64,000 nt of DNA from Sorex araneus (taxonomy: Eukaryota; Chordata; Mammalia; Eulipotyphla; Soricidae): contig NC_073306.1 of assembly GCF_027595985.1 (NCBI RefSeq), forward strand, positions 81,827,599-81,891,598. Reading direction: 5' to 3'. This document shows, piece by piece, positions 55,021 to 64,000 of this stretch; the first letter of the stretch is position 1; each line of letters starts with the position of its first letter. Below the pieces are notes generated by a model that saw nothing but the letters and a program-made list of their open reading frames with translations, was not told the origin of the DNA and ran no database searches. The position numbers and the translations under genes were made by a program.

Positions 55021-55824
55021 AAAAAGATCAAAGATTGAAAGCAACAAAAAATCCAAAAACCCTGTCAAAAAATGGGGAGTAGAAATGAACAGGGACTTCT
55101 CTAAGGAAAACCTAAAGATGGCTAGCAGGCACATGAAAAATGTTCATCATTCCTTATTATAAAGGAAATCCAAATCAAGACAACAATGAGATCTTACTCC
55201 ACTGAGAATGGCACATATCAGAACTACTGGGAACAGTCTGCTATGGCAGGGATATGGTGAAAAAGGAACTCCTACCCACTGCTGATGGGAATGTTCTTTG
55301 GTTCAACCCCTGTGGAAAACATTATGGAGAGTTCTCAGTAGACTAGAATTGAGCTGTTACATGACCCAACAATTCCACCTTTGGTTATCTACCACCCAGA
55401 AGAGAAAAGTACTCATTCAGAAGCACGTGCACACTATTATCGATTGCAGCACATAGTATTATAGCTAAGATAAGGAATCAACCTAGATGTCCAACAGTAG
55501 ATAAGTGGATCTTGAAGATGTGATATACACACACATATATGTATATATGTATATACACAATGGAATACTTTGTAGCTGTAAGGAATGATGAAAATATGCG
55601 ATTTGCTGTGACATGGATCGAACTGGAAGATACCATGTTAAATGAAGTAAGCCAGAGAATGAAAAACACAGGATGATCTGTGTTATATGTGGTTTTTAGA
55701 ATAACTGGACAGGGGGATGCATTGTTATAAAGGGAGGATGCCTAGATTATCCTTGGTCCCAGAGAAGGAGAACAGAGAAGAAAAGAAATTGAGGTGGGGG
55801 AGGGAAAGAAAAGACAGATAGGAG

Positions 55825-55975
55825 GCTGGAGCACATAGTACACATGCTTTGTACATGGCCAACTCTTGTACCATTCCTGGCACCACATATGGTTTCCCAT
55901 GCCAGCCAGGAGTAATCCCTACGCACAGAACCAGGAGTAACCCTGAGCACTTCTGGGTGTGCCCCTCGCCTTTCC
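55825..55975 (+). mobile_element. Old SINE type A inside the L1 3'UTR
   Basis: GGCTGGAGCACATAGTACAC head, no long tail. Flanks AGACAGATAGGAGG and GAGACAGGTGGGAAG look like an aged duplication. Confidence 0.8.
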
Positions 55976-56310
55976 CCCAATAAAGAGACAGGTGGGAAGC
56001 TATGAGATTTAGGGGAAAGCAACAGGGTCAGGGGTATTCAGGTACATCAGGGGTGCAAAGGGATGGTATAGCTAAATATCCAAACCACAGAGTCAACATG
56101 AGATCCAGACTTTGATCATGAGATTCAGACTTTTATAACTAAACTTTTTTAAAAAGGTGCCTGTCAAGGGGTACATAGAGGTATGAGTGGGTGGGAACCT
56201 GGTGACACTGATGGAGGGAAGTTGACTCTGGTGGAGGGATCAGTGTTAGAACATTCTTTGTCTGAAACTCAACTATGAATAACTTCGTAGATCATGCTTT
56301 AAGAAAAAAT

Positions 56311-57144
56311 TTTTTAAATCTCATTTTTTTTCTGTTTTATTTATCAAATAGGCTCTTTTCATATGGTGACTGTGGTAGGATCTTATATTAGCAGCTTCAG
56401 CAGAAAAACCATGTGTCTTTTAAAAAATTGAAGAGGTTTTAGAATTTTCATAGCCTGGATCAAATAAATATTCCCAGACAATAATAAATTCCAAATACTG
56501 TGGCATTTATGTACTACAGGCTTGTTTCTTGGTCTGTTCTAGATGTATCTGAATGATAGGTAACACCATTCAGACTAATTCCATCTTGTCTCAACCTGAA
56601 ACTGCTACAGCTGCAGAGAATAAGGGATCCCAGAGAGTTTATACCTATGACAAAATTTGCCTATGATCCAGCCAAACTACTAGGGGCAGAAACATACTCT
56701 TTTATTAACATATTAATATTATGCAAGAGTATTTGATATATTTGACTTCTTTAGGTCAAAGATCTCTGAACTGTTCATTGTTCATTGGCAAAAATAAACC
56801 TGGGCTTATACAGTTATTTATAAACTACATATACCAATGTAGTATTGTGTTAAATATTAAAAGCACTTGCTTTTTACTTAAAAAAAAAAAAAGGTTGGAG
56901 TTTTCCACTCTATACCTGCCTGGCTTTATATCTACTTAATATTTTCAGCTTCCTTCTTAATGTCTAACCTGTTCATTTTTTTACTCTTCAGTATTGAGGA
57001 TTTTCATCTTTTTTATCATAGTATCCTTAGCTTAGACTTACCACACTGTATAGTTTAATCATTGGTTTAAATTTGTCTTTTTTTAAGATTGTAAGTCACT
57101 TGATCATGGGAACTTTTCCATTACTAATGTTCCCAGTAACTTGC
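56311..57144 (+). other. Intron 2 sequence, nothing recognised
   Basis: No named repeat or exon; one A run at 56880-56892. Confidence 0.5.
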
Positions 57145-57154
57145 ACAGTGCCTA

Positions 57155-57399
57155 TATCACTGTATCACTGTCATCCCGTTGCTCATCAATTTGCTTGAGT
57201 GGGCACCAGTAACAGCTCCATTGTGAGACTTGTTGTTACTGTTTTTGGCATATTGAATACGCCAGGGGTAGCTTGCCAGGCTCTGCCATGCAGGCAGGAT
57301 AATCTCGGTAGCATGCTGGGCTCTCCAAGAGGGACGGAGGAATTAAACCCGGGTCGGCCTCGTGCAAGGCCCTACCCGCTGTGCTACCATTCCAGCCCT
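57155..57399 (-). mobile_element. SINE type B, full length
   Basis: Complete copy with both internal units and head. Perfect 10-bp duplication ACAGTGCCTA at 57145-57154 and 57400-57409. Tail on the - strand GGGATGACAGTGATACAGTG. Confidence 0.95.
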
Positions 57400-57409
57400 A
57401 CAGTGCCTA

Positions 57410-57704
57410 CTATATAATAATTCCTTTAGAATGAATGAACTGAATTTTGTAAGTATATTTAATTGATTCAACTATGAGAGTAATTAAGATAATGATCTTT
57501 ATATAGGGTTTGTTTGCAACACTGGTTGGGAATATTATTTTTAAGGCATTTAAAGTTTAAAGTAGTGTATCTCATTATTTGTTAGTGTATCTCATTATTT
57601 GTGATAATAATGGGCCTTTTAGAAAAGTTTTTAATCCATTTTCTATTTGTTTCAAAAACTCAGACAGACAAGACCTTTTTTATATAGTTGCCAGTATTTA
57701 TTTA
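57410..57704 (+). other. Intron 2 sequence, nothing recognised
   Basis: A short tandem repeat, TAGTGTATCTCATTATTTGT, occurs twice at about 57563-57601. Confidence 0.55.
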
Positions 57705-57705
57705 T

Positions 57706-57870
57706 TTTTGCTTTTTGGGTTACACCCAGTGATGCACAGGGGTTACTCTTGGCTTTACACTCAGGAATTACTCTTGGGGGTGCTCAGGGGACCATATGGA
57801 ATGCTGGGAATCGATCCCAGGTCGGCTGTGTGCAAGGCAAATGCCCTACACGCTGCACTATCGTTCCAGC
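57706..57870 (-). mobile_element. SINE type A, full length
   Basis: Flanked by CCAGTATTTATTT and CCAGTATTTTAAA. Confidence 0.94.
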
Positions 57871-57895
57871 CAGTATTTTAAAGGAAAATATATTG

Positions 57896-58048
57896 GGACC
57901 TGAGCAATAGTATAACAGGTAGGAAACTTTCATGCAGCCAAGCACATGGTCCCATATGTCCCCTGAGCACTGCCAGGAGTGATCTCTGAGCACAGAGCCA
58001 GGAGTAAGTCATTAGCACCACTGGGTATGGCCAAGAAACAACCCCATC

Positions 58049-58092
<44 letters not shown>

Positions 58093-58245
58093 CAGAGACA
58101 TAGCTCAGTGCATGCATTGCATTTTGCATGCAGGAGACCTGAGTTTGATTGCTGACACTGCATGACTCTCCTTTAGCACCAACCTGGGAGTGGACCTAAA
58201 TTCTGCCAGGTGTTTTCCCTTCTCTCTCTCCTTCCCTCCCCCCCC
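57896..58245 (+). mobile_element. SINE type A, (GT)n and a tRNA-like SINE in a row
   Basis: Type A copy at 57896-58050; (GT)n at 58051-58090 in place of a poly(A) tail; then an old element at 58091-58245 starting ACATAGCTCAGTGCATGCAT and containing GAGTTTGATTGCTGAC, more like a tRNA-Ala-derived head. Confidence 0.75.
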
Positions 58246-58314
58246 AAAATAAACAAACCTAAACAATGAAAACAGCAATTGGAAGTAGGTGATCATATTG
58301 TCTTTTTCTTTTTT

Positions 58315-58495
58315 TTTTTAATATGGTGTTTGGGTGGTACCTGGGCCATTCCCGGTAATGCGGGGCAAGCACTCAGGGATCTTTTAGCACCAAACAAACC
58401 TAGTGGTGCTATGGAATGGACATGCAATCCCAGCAATTGAATTTAGGGCTGCTTACTTGCTAGACATGTGCTCTTCCACAATCTCCCTGGACCCT
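58315..58495 (-). mobile_element. Very old SINE type A
   Basis: T run, CTGGGCCATTCCCGGTAATG, then decayed body and AATCTCCCTGGACCC. Confidence 0.5.
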
Positions 58496-58608
58496 GTTTT
58501 CACAGCTATGTTAGGTCATTGAGTCCTTGATTTAATGAAATTGGAAACTTTTTAAATTGTTTATTTTAATAATAGTATTTTTAATAAAGCTTAAAAATCT
58601 TCCTGCAG

Positions 58609-58662
58609 AAATCTGGTTAAGAAGTACTGTCCCAAACGTTCCTCCAAAGATGAAGAGCCAAG
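58609..58662 (+). CDS. FNBP1L: FNBP1L coding exon 3 (residues 47-65)
   Basis: The 54-nt exon completes R47, encodes NLVKKYCPKRSSKDEEP, and leaves R65 split 2+1. The acceptor is tcctgcag|A and the donor AG|gtaaat. The stretch is the basic, then acidic, loop after F-BAR helix 2. The paralogue FNBP1 has a different, one-residue-longer sequence here, so this exon is the clearest evidence for FNBP1L. It lies after a 20.4-kb intron and only 1.5 kb before exon 4. Confidence 0.96.
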
Positions 58663-59536
58663 GTAAATTATATATGCTGTATTTTAGAATGTTTTCATTT
58701 TCATTACTACATTTCTCTTAATAAATACACCTATTTTTGAAGGAGGGCACTGGTTATCTTTAAATGGATAAATTCTTTAGTGGGAGTAATCAGTTATTTT
58801 CGGGAAAAGCTGAAGAATGGGTTTTAAGATACAGACTGGGATTCCAGTTTAGTGATTTGATTTCCAGGAAGAAAGAAAAAAAAAACTTTTGTGTCTTATT
58901 TGATAGTTGTCCTTGTTAAGTTTTTGATTATACTTTCTCAGGTACTAAAACAATTTGCCTAGAAGAATAATGAAAAGGGAATAAGGTTTTCAGGGTTATT
59001 TTACAATCTTGATTAAAAATCCATGAGACTATCTGGCAGTTTGAACAGGGACATGTGCATGTTCAGTAAAATGCTGAAACACAAAAAGACTAGACTTGAA
59101 ACAGCTTTCTGTAATTGTCAGTTAATGGAATTCTTAGTGAAGTTAGTATGGAATCTTAATTGAACAGTCTACCTTCAGCTATTATTAGTGTTCCAACAGT
59201 ATATGTGAAGCAGAGCTATACATTTTCATATAGCAGTTCTCTTTGTTTCTATTCTTCCCCCATACACATTTTTAAACTCTTATTTTTACTCTTTCTTACC
59301 TCACTTTAGTGGTGCCCATAGTGACACTTCACTTCTATTCAGAATGAGGCAGGTATACAGGCAGCTATATCAGAGCTAAATCAAAAATTGTTCTGTAGAT
59401 CAGTCATCAAGATGGATTTGAATGGAATGATTGTCAGTTTCTTTTATCATGAGCAAATACATCATTTCTGCAATAGATTCAGCTGCTAAGCCTATGAATC
59501 CAAGTTCATTCCTAAAGTCAGGTCAGTCATTTGGTA
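58663..59536 (+). other. FNBP1L: Most of intron 3, no repeat recognised
   Basis: AT-rich sequence from the exon 3 donor to the SINE at 59538. Confidence 0.6.
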
Positions 59537-59537
59537 A

Positions 59538-59713
59538 TTTTTTTTTTTTTTCTTTTTGGGTCACACCTGGCGATGCACAGGGGTTACTTCTGGCTCTGCA
59601 CTCAGGAATTACTCCTGGCGGTGCTCAGGGGACCATATGGGATGCTGGGAATGAAACCCGGGTTGGCTGAGTGCAAGGCAAACGCCCTACCCACTGTGCT
59701 ATAGCTCCAGCCC
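59538..59713 (-). mobile_element. SINE type A, young, in intron 3
   Basis: Flanked by GTCATTTGGTAATTT on both sides. Confidence 0.95.
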
Positions 59714-59819
59714 CGGTCATTTGGTAATTTAAGAAATTCCTATTTGCCCAAAGAGCCGGCAGGTAGTATTCTTATATTTTGACCCTAACTATTCCTTTAT
59801 TTAAAGTAAGAGTAAAGAA

Positions 59820-59945
59820 CACCAGAGACAATAGTACAGCTGTTAAGGCTCTTGCCTTGCATGTGCCTGATTCCTGTTCAGTCCCTGGACCTGAGCACAG
59901 AACTAGGAGTGACTGCTGAGTTCTGCCAGATGTGACTCAAAAAAC
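59820..59945 (+). mobile_element. SINE type A, shortened, in intron 3
   Basis: ACCAGAGACAATAGTACAGC head; lacks the CCCATATGG part; ends CCAGATGTGACTC plus A's. Confidence 0.8.
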
Positions 59946-60137
59946 AAAATGTAGTTAAGTACTTGAAGACATAAACATACACTTGAGTTTAGTGTAAGAT
60001 TCTCTCCATACAAAGTTAAATTAGAGCTAACACGTAAGTCGTGTAACATTAAAATTTGTCATGTCAGACTCAGTCTGTCCTCCATAAAAAGCATTTGTAA
60101 TAATAAATTTTACCATTTTTAAATATGTTTTTGTCAG

Positions 60138-60285
60138 GTTTACCTCGTGTATAGCCTTTTTTAACATCCTTAATGAGTTAAATGACTATGCAGGACAGCG
60201 AGAAGTTGTGGCAGAAGAAATGGCGCACAGAGTTTATGGCGAATTAATGAGATATGCTCATGATCTAAAAACTGAAAGAAAAATG
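60138..60285 (+). CDS. FNBP1L: FNBP1L coding exon 4 (residues 65-114, F-BAR core)
   Basis: The 148-nt exon completes R65 and reads from FTSCIAFFNILNELNDYAGQ to AHDLKTERKM. The acceptor is tttttgtcag|G and the donor ATG|gtaatt, phase 0. It encodes the long F-BAR core helix. Arg112-Lys113 (TERKM) correspond to the basic pair on the lipid-binding face of FBP17. Residue 70 is Ile (SCIAFF), where I recall Val in the human protein; this is a conservative change. Confidence 0.96.
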
Positions 60286-60607
60286 GTAATTCTTATAATT
60301 TTATTCATTTATTAATAAACTTTTCATTAAATTGCCTTATTTTGTGAAACAGTACTTTTTCAGTGTAAATGCTTTTTATTCTGTATTTCTAAATTTCTTT
60401 TGCCTAAAAATTACATAAGATACTCTTGGTGATTTATGATCCTTTTGGATATAAACTTAAGGTTTGGCAAGCCATGCAGTCTGTGGAGCAAAATACACTA
60501 TTTTAGTTTCCTAATTCCTTTAAGAGTGATTTTTAGATGGTTAAAAAGAAAATCAAAAGAATATTATTTTGTGACAAGTGAAAATTATATACAAATCAGA
60601 TTTTAGT

Positions 60608-60772
60608 GGGGCTTGAGCGATAGTACAGCGGGTAGGGTGTTTGCCTTGCATGCAGCCGACCCGGGTTCGATTCCCAGCATCCCATATGGTCCCCTGAGCA
60701 CTGCCAGGGGTGATTCCTGAGTGATTCCTGTACATCTCTGGGTGTGACCCAAAAAGGAAAAAAAAAAAAAGA
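60608..60772 (+). mobile_element. SINE type A, young, in intron 4
   Basis: Flanked by AATCAGATTTTAGT and AATCGGATTTTAGT. GTGATTCCTGA is locally duplicated and the ATGAGCCAGG part is gone. It lies about 320 bp after exon 4. Confidence 0.95.
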
Positions 60773-61186
60773 AATCGGATTTTAGTTACTATAACATTTT
60801 ATTGGAATTAGAACCACTCTCATCCACTTATCTATTGCATGTGGCTGGCTGTTTTTGCATTATATCACAATAATTAAATATTTGTAACAGACCAAATAAC
60901 TTGCAAAGTCTAAAATACTTATCTGACCTTTTATATAAAGAAAGTATTTGTAACCCCTTGGTAAGACTGTCATGTTATTCTAGATGTTATATCTGTTTTT
61001 TGAAAGTTTTATTTGGTATTTAATCTATAAAAATCATATTGGATTTTCACACTAACATTCTCTTCCTGAATCTTGTATTATATAATTAGTACCTTGCAAA
61101 AGAGTGAAAGTCTTAGGGAGACTTTATACTTTATTTACTATTTAAGAAACTATTTTTGTTTTATTTTTGGTTGTTTTGATCCTCAG
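60773..61186 (+). other. FNBP1L: End of intron 4, nothing recognised
   Basis: AT-rich sequence up to the pyrimidine tract and acceptor of exon 5. Confidence 0.6.
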
Positions 61187-61249
61187 CATCTTCAAGAGGG
61201 ACGTAAAGCTCAACAGTATCTCGATATGTGCTGGAAACAAATGGATAAT
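61187..61249 (+). CDS. FNBP1L: FNBP1L coding exon 5 (residues 115-135)
   Basis: The 63-nt exon encodes HLQEGRKAQQYLDMCWKQMD plus Asn135. The acceptor is gatcctcag|CAT and the donor AAT|gtaagt, phase 0 at both ends. It continues the F-BAR helical bundle. The next family exon would begin SKKKFERE, but I found no such exon before 64000, so intron 5 is at least 2.75 kb. Confidence 0.96.
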
Positions 61250-61576
61250 GTAAGTTAGAGTATTTTAATTGTTTTTACATAAAAAACTGTGGGCTAGTTT
61301 TTCTCTTCTATTGTGCTTCATGTTTGAGATTAATAGTTATCAGTGTACTATTTATAATTAGACATTGGTATAGATGAAGAATGTGAAATCATTTTGTGCT
61401 ACTATAATTGTGCCACTCTGTAATTCGATTACATTTAGGAAGTTTTTTTAAAAAAAACTTTGTAGTAGTTACTGTAAAATTTTGATAAAGGATTTGGAAA
61501 GCAATGATCTGTCTTAGAAGTCTATTTATTGAGATTGATAGGACCTTTACACCTTCCTTTGCAGCATCAGGTTACT
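61250..61576 (+). other. FNBP1L: Start of intron 5, nothing recognised
   Basis: AT-rich sequence without repeats. Confidence 0.6.
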
Positions 61577-61577
61577 C

Positions 61578-61736
61578 TTTTTTTTTTTTTTTGGCTTTTT
61601 GGGTTACACTGGCAATGCACAGGGGTTACTCCTGGCTCTGCACTTAGGAATTACTCCTGGCGGTGCTGGGAATCAAACCTGGGTCAGTCGCGTGCAAGAC
61701 AAACGCCCTCCCCGATGTTCTACCACTCCAGCCCCA
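61578..61736 (-). mobile_element. SINE type A, internally deleted, in intron 5
   Basis: About 20 bp around CAGGGGACCATATGGGATG is missing. Flanked by CATCAGGTTACTCTT on both sides. Confidence 0.94.
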
Positions 61737-61939
61737 ACATCAGGTTACTCTTGATTTCACTTTTAGCATATGAAAAATAAAGTGGGTGGTCCTAATAATA
61801 TAAAATGTCCTAATAATATAAAATGTTCACTGATACTATAATAATGTTCTTAATTCTGTGCTACTGATCACAGACTATCATATTATAGGAAATAGATTAT
61901 TTTATAGGACAGAATTATAAAAGCGTAATACTGGAATCT

Positions 61940-62020
61940 AGCACTCCCAGGCCCAAGTTCTGTGGTGCATGGTCCTGAGACCCCAAGCACCATTGGGAGT
62001 AGAGTCCCACTCCCCCCCAA
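61940..62020 (+). mobile_element. Old SINE type A fragment
   Basis: TGGTCCTGAGACCCCAAGC and ATTGGGAGTAGAGTCCC only. Confidence 0.45.
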
Positions 62021-62126
62021 GAATTATGATGGCATAATATTATAAAATATTTTCCATGGTACTTCTTAGGTGGTGTACTTTAAATGTAGTGGTATATTGT
62101 CATTTGTAAAACAAAGAGATACAGAG

Positions 62127-62215
62127 CCAGGGATGTGGCTCAGCAGTAGAGAACATGCACTGTATATGTACACCCTGAGTTTGATTCCCTACCCTGGAAG
62201 TTAAAAAATTGAAAA
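62127..62215 (+). mobile_element. tRNA-Ala-like SINE or tRNA pseudogene
   Basis: GGGATGTGGCTCAGCAGTAG and GAGTTTGATTCCCTACCCTG match tRNA-Ala A and B box positions. No intact cloverleaf is evident, and an A-rich stretch follows, so it looks like an old tRNA-derived retroposon rather than a functional tRNA. Confidence 0.6.
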
Positions 62216-62305
62216 GGTCTACATGGAACATTATCTCCTTTAATTAAAATGCTTTACTTAATCATATTTTATAAAGTAAAAGAAGGGAATTAACACATCC
62301 TAAGT

Positions 62306-62551
62306 GACTGGAGCGATAGCAGAGCAGGTAGGGCACTTGCTTTGTATGCGACTGACCCGGGTTTAATTCCTCCGTCCCTCTTGGAGAGCCCGGCAAGCTA
62401 CTGAGAATATCCCGCCCACACGGCAGAACCTGGCAAGCGACCCGTGGCATATTCGATATGCCAAAAACAGTAACAACAAGGCTCACAATGGAGACGTCAC
62501 TGGTGCCCGCTTGAGCAAATCGATAACGGGACAACAGTGCTACAGTGCTAA
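62306..62551 (+). mobile_element. SINE type B, full length, in intron 5
   Basis: Head GACTGGAGCGATAGCAGAG, both internal units, and tail CAACAGTGCTACAGTGCTA. No clear duplication. Confidence 0.93.
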
Positions 62552-62588
62552 ATTGTGATGTAGGGGATTCTAAAGTGAAGTACCTTGG

Positions 62589-62755
62589 GGTCAGAGCAAT
62601 AGTACTGAGCTTCCTTTGCTTTGCGGACCCAGGTTTCATCCCAGGATCTCAGATGTGCTTCCCCAAGCACAGCCAAGGGTGATTCCTGAGTTTAGAGCCA
62701 GGAGTAATCCCTGAGCATTGCCAGGTGTGGCCCATAAACCAAAAACAAAAAAATT
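62589..62755 (+). mobile_element. SINE type A, diverged
   Basis: GGGGTCAGAGCAATAGTACT head; CTGAGCATTGCCAGGTGTGG; interrupted A tail. Confidence 0.87.
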
Positions 62756-62870
62756 AAGTGGAATGCCTTTGCATATTTTATGATGCAAATATATATATTT
62801 GCATATATTCCTTGAAAATTACACTGAAGTGTTTTTCATGTTGTTATTTTATTGTGGTAAAAGAAGCTTT

Positions 62871-63394
62871 TTTTAATTTTAAAAAAATATTTTAATTGAA
62901 TATCCATGAGATAGACCATTACAAAGCTGTTCATAATTGGATTTCAGTCATAAAATGACCTAGCAATCATCCCTCCACCAGTGCACATCTCTCACCATAA
63001 ATGTCCCGTTTCCCTGTCACCATCCCCCAACACCCCACCCCCAGCCTCCCTCTATGAGAGGCACTTTCCTTCTTGCTCTCTCTCTCCTTTTGCTTTTGTG
63101 TATTATGGTTTGCAATACAGGTACTAAGAGGTCATGGTGTTTGTTGAGGGCATTTAGATTTTTATCAGGACAGTAAGGCTGGAGTAGCTTTTCAATTGGG
63201 TGGACACTTAGGGTATGGATGTGACTGCGAGGCTTCCAGACATACAGGGAGATGGGGAGAGGTGGCCCATCCCAACCCTGAGAAAGCCTGGAGATATCAG
63301 TCACAAAACTCGAATACACAAATTTTCAGTAGATTATATCTTGGTCAGGTCTGTTTTGAGACGGTGGAGTCATACTGGGGTTATGGCAGGGAAA
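62871..63394 (-). mobile_element. Composite retroposon, complete insertion with 15-bp duplication
   Basis: On the - strand it has one module (GACCTGACCAAGATATAATC, GTGACTGATATCTCCAGGC, GGGTTGGGATGGGCCACC), a GA-rich part, and an L1-like terminus (GTGCACTGGTGGAGGGATGA) with A/T-rich tail. Perfect duplication GGTAAAAGAAGCTTT at 62856-62870 and 63395-63409 proves the unit moved as one 524-bp piece. Confidence 0.88.
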
Positions 63395-63549
63395 GGTAAA
63401 AGAAGCTTTAAATTTGAGATTTTAAAAAGATTCATGTATGTGCACTACTTTTGGCTATTTTTTAAAAAAAATCACATAAAAATTTAAATTTCTTCTATAT
63501 AACTGTCAATGAGATTCTAAAGGCCAGTGCTGATTAAGAATTTTTAGGG

Positions 63550-63825
63550 GTCGACTATAGATTGAACATGATGGCTACTCAGTACCCCTATTGCAAACCT
63601 CAACATCCAAAAGGAGAGAGAACAAAAGGGAATGCCCTGCCACAGAGGTCGGGTGGGCTGGGGGGGGTGGGATTGGGGGGTGGGAGGGATACTGGGATCA
63701 TCGGTGGTGGAGAATGGCACTGGTGGAGGGATGGGTTCTTGAGCATTGTATGACTGAAACACGAAAATATGTAAATCGGTAACTGTACCCTCATGGTGAT
63801 TCACTAATTAAAAAAAAGGAAAAAA
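63550..63825 (+). mobile_element. 5'-truncated young L1 3'UTR
   Basis: Same 3'UTR as at 34187 and 43307, starting at GTCGACTATAGATTGAACAT. Flanked by AATTTTTAGGG and AATTTAGGG. Confidence 0.92.
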
Positions 63826-63837
63826 AAAATTTAGGGT

Positions 63838-63970
63838 TGGGGCCAGAGTGATAGTAACCGTGGATAAAATGCTTGCCTCTCACATGGCCAACCCAGGTTT
63901 GATCCATGGCACCTCCTGTGGTCTTCTGAACCCCTGAGCAAGCCAGGTGTAGGCCAGAACCATAAAATAG
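63838..63970 (+). mobile_element. Old SINE type A
   Basis: GGGGCCAGAGTGATAGTAAC head; shortened body ending AGCCAGGTGTAGGCC. Confidence 0.78.
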
Positions 63971-64000
63971 AAAGAAAGAAAGTTTAGGTTTATTAGTAGT

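Larger units (their letters stand above)
53505..56310 (+). mobile_element. 5'-truncated sense L1, split by five SINEs
   Basis: ORF2-derived landmarks in order: TTTTGCAAAAATCCTCAACA, CATGATCAAGTGAGATCTAT, GTGTGGTACTGGAATAAG, CAACAAATGTTGTTGGGAAA, TGGGGAGTAGAAATGAACAG, CTGCTGATGGGAATGTTC, CTAGATGTCCAACAGTAGAT, then a 3'UTR with GAGTGGGTGGGAACCTGGTG and GGTGGAGGGATCAGTGTT. Stops and gaps break all frames. Inserts: 53540, 53877, 54587, 54842 and 55825. Some ORF2 sequence is missing near the 53877 insert. Confidence 0.9.
7494..64000 (+). other. FNBP1L: FNBP1L gene span, 5' part only (start codon to right edge)
   Basis: Five in-frame coding exons with GT-AG junctions encode residues 1-135 of a protein of about 600 residues. 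The full family architecture is an N-terminal F-BAR domain, a central HR1 coiled coil that binds CDC42-GTP, and a C-terminal SH3 domain that binds N-WASP and dynamin. Only the first half of the F-BAR is here. The gene is called FNBP1L rather than its paralogues because exons 2-4 carry features I recall from TOCA-1 ([32 protein letters not shown]), whereas FNBP1 has ILERYIKF and a different exon 3. Introns 1 and 2 (30,580 and 20,395 bp) are full of SINE and L1 copies. Confidence 0.95.

Noticed and set aside
62127-62215. Functional tRNA-Ala gene
   Set aside because: A and B boxes are recognisable, but stem pairing is poor, and similar A-tailed relics elsewhere point to a retroposon.

Overview
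This is mammalian genomic DNA. It is packed with interspersed repeats of the type found in shrews (Soricidae, probably Sorex). The dominant element is a tRNA-derived SINE of about 165-185 bp with a pol III A box (TAGCACAGCGG) and B box (GGTTCGATTCC). I recognise it as the soricid SINE (SOR-like). Assignment to a shrew rests on that recognition; no database was searched.

One protein-coding gene is visible, on the + strand: the 5' part of FNBP1L (TOCA-1), an F-BAR/SH3 adaptor for CDC42-WASP actin control. It starts in a strong CpG island (about 6.5-8.45 kb). Five coding exons are readable: 7494-7517, 38098-38213, 58609-58662, 60138-60285 and 61187-61249. They join in frame, have canonical GT-AG splice sites, and give residues 1-135, the N-terminal half of the F-BAR domain. 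The rest of the gene lies beyond the right edge. Introns 1-4 are about 30.6, 20.4, 1.5 and 0.9 kb.

Layout: 1-6.5 kb is intergenic with many SINEs. 6.5-8.45 kb is the promoter, CpG island and exon 1. 7.5-38.1 kb is intron 1, with many SINEs, a tandem-module repeat at 11.5-12.1 kb and a 1.07 kb L1 fragment at 34.2-35.3 kb. 38.2-58.6 kb is intron 2, with a 1.1 kb class II-like solo LTR inside a SINE at 44.27-45.37 kb, an old antisense L1 at 47.4-49.3 kb, a tandem-module/L1-tail composite at 50.7-51.9 kb and a sense L1 split by SINEs at 53.5-56.3 kb. 58.6-64 kb holds exons 3-5 and a second, intact copy of the composite with a 15-bp target duplication.

The most interesting material is in the repeats. 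A second SINE type ('type B' here) has the same tRNA head as the standard SINE, but a different body with an internal duplication, a long and a short form, and a non-poly(A) tail built on ACAGTG or GAT units. Two copies have lost the segment between the internal repeats. There is also a composite retroposon that joins roughly 360-bp modules to an L1-like 3' end. No RNA gene, CRISPR array or second protein-coding gene was found. The other long open frames are CpG-island or repeat artefacts.
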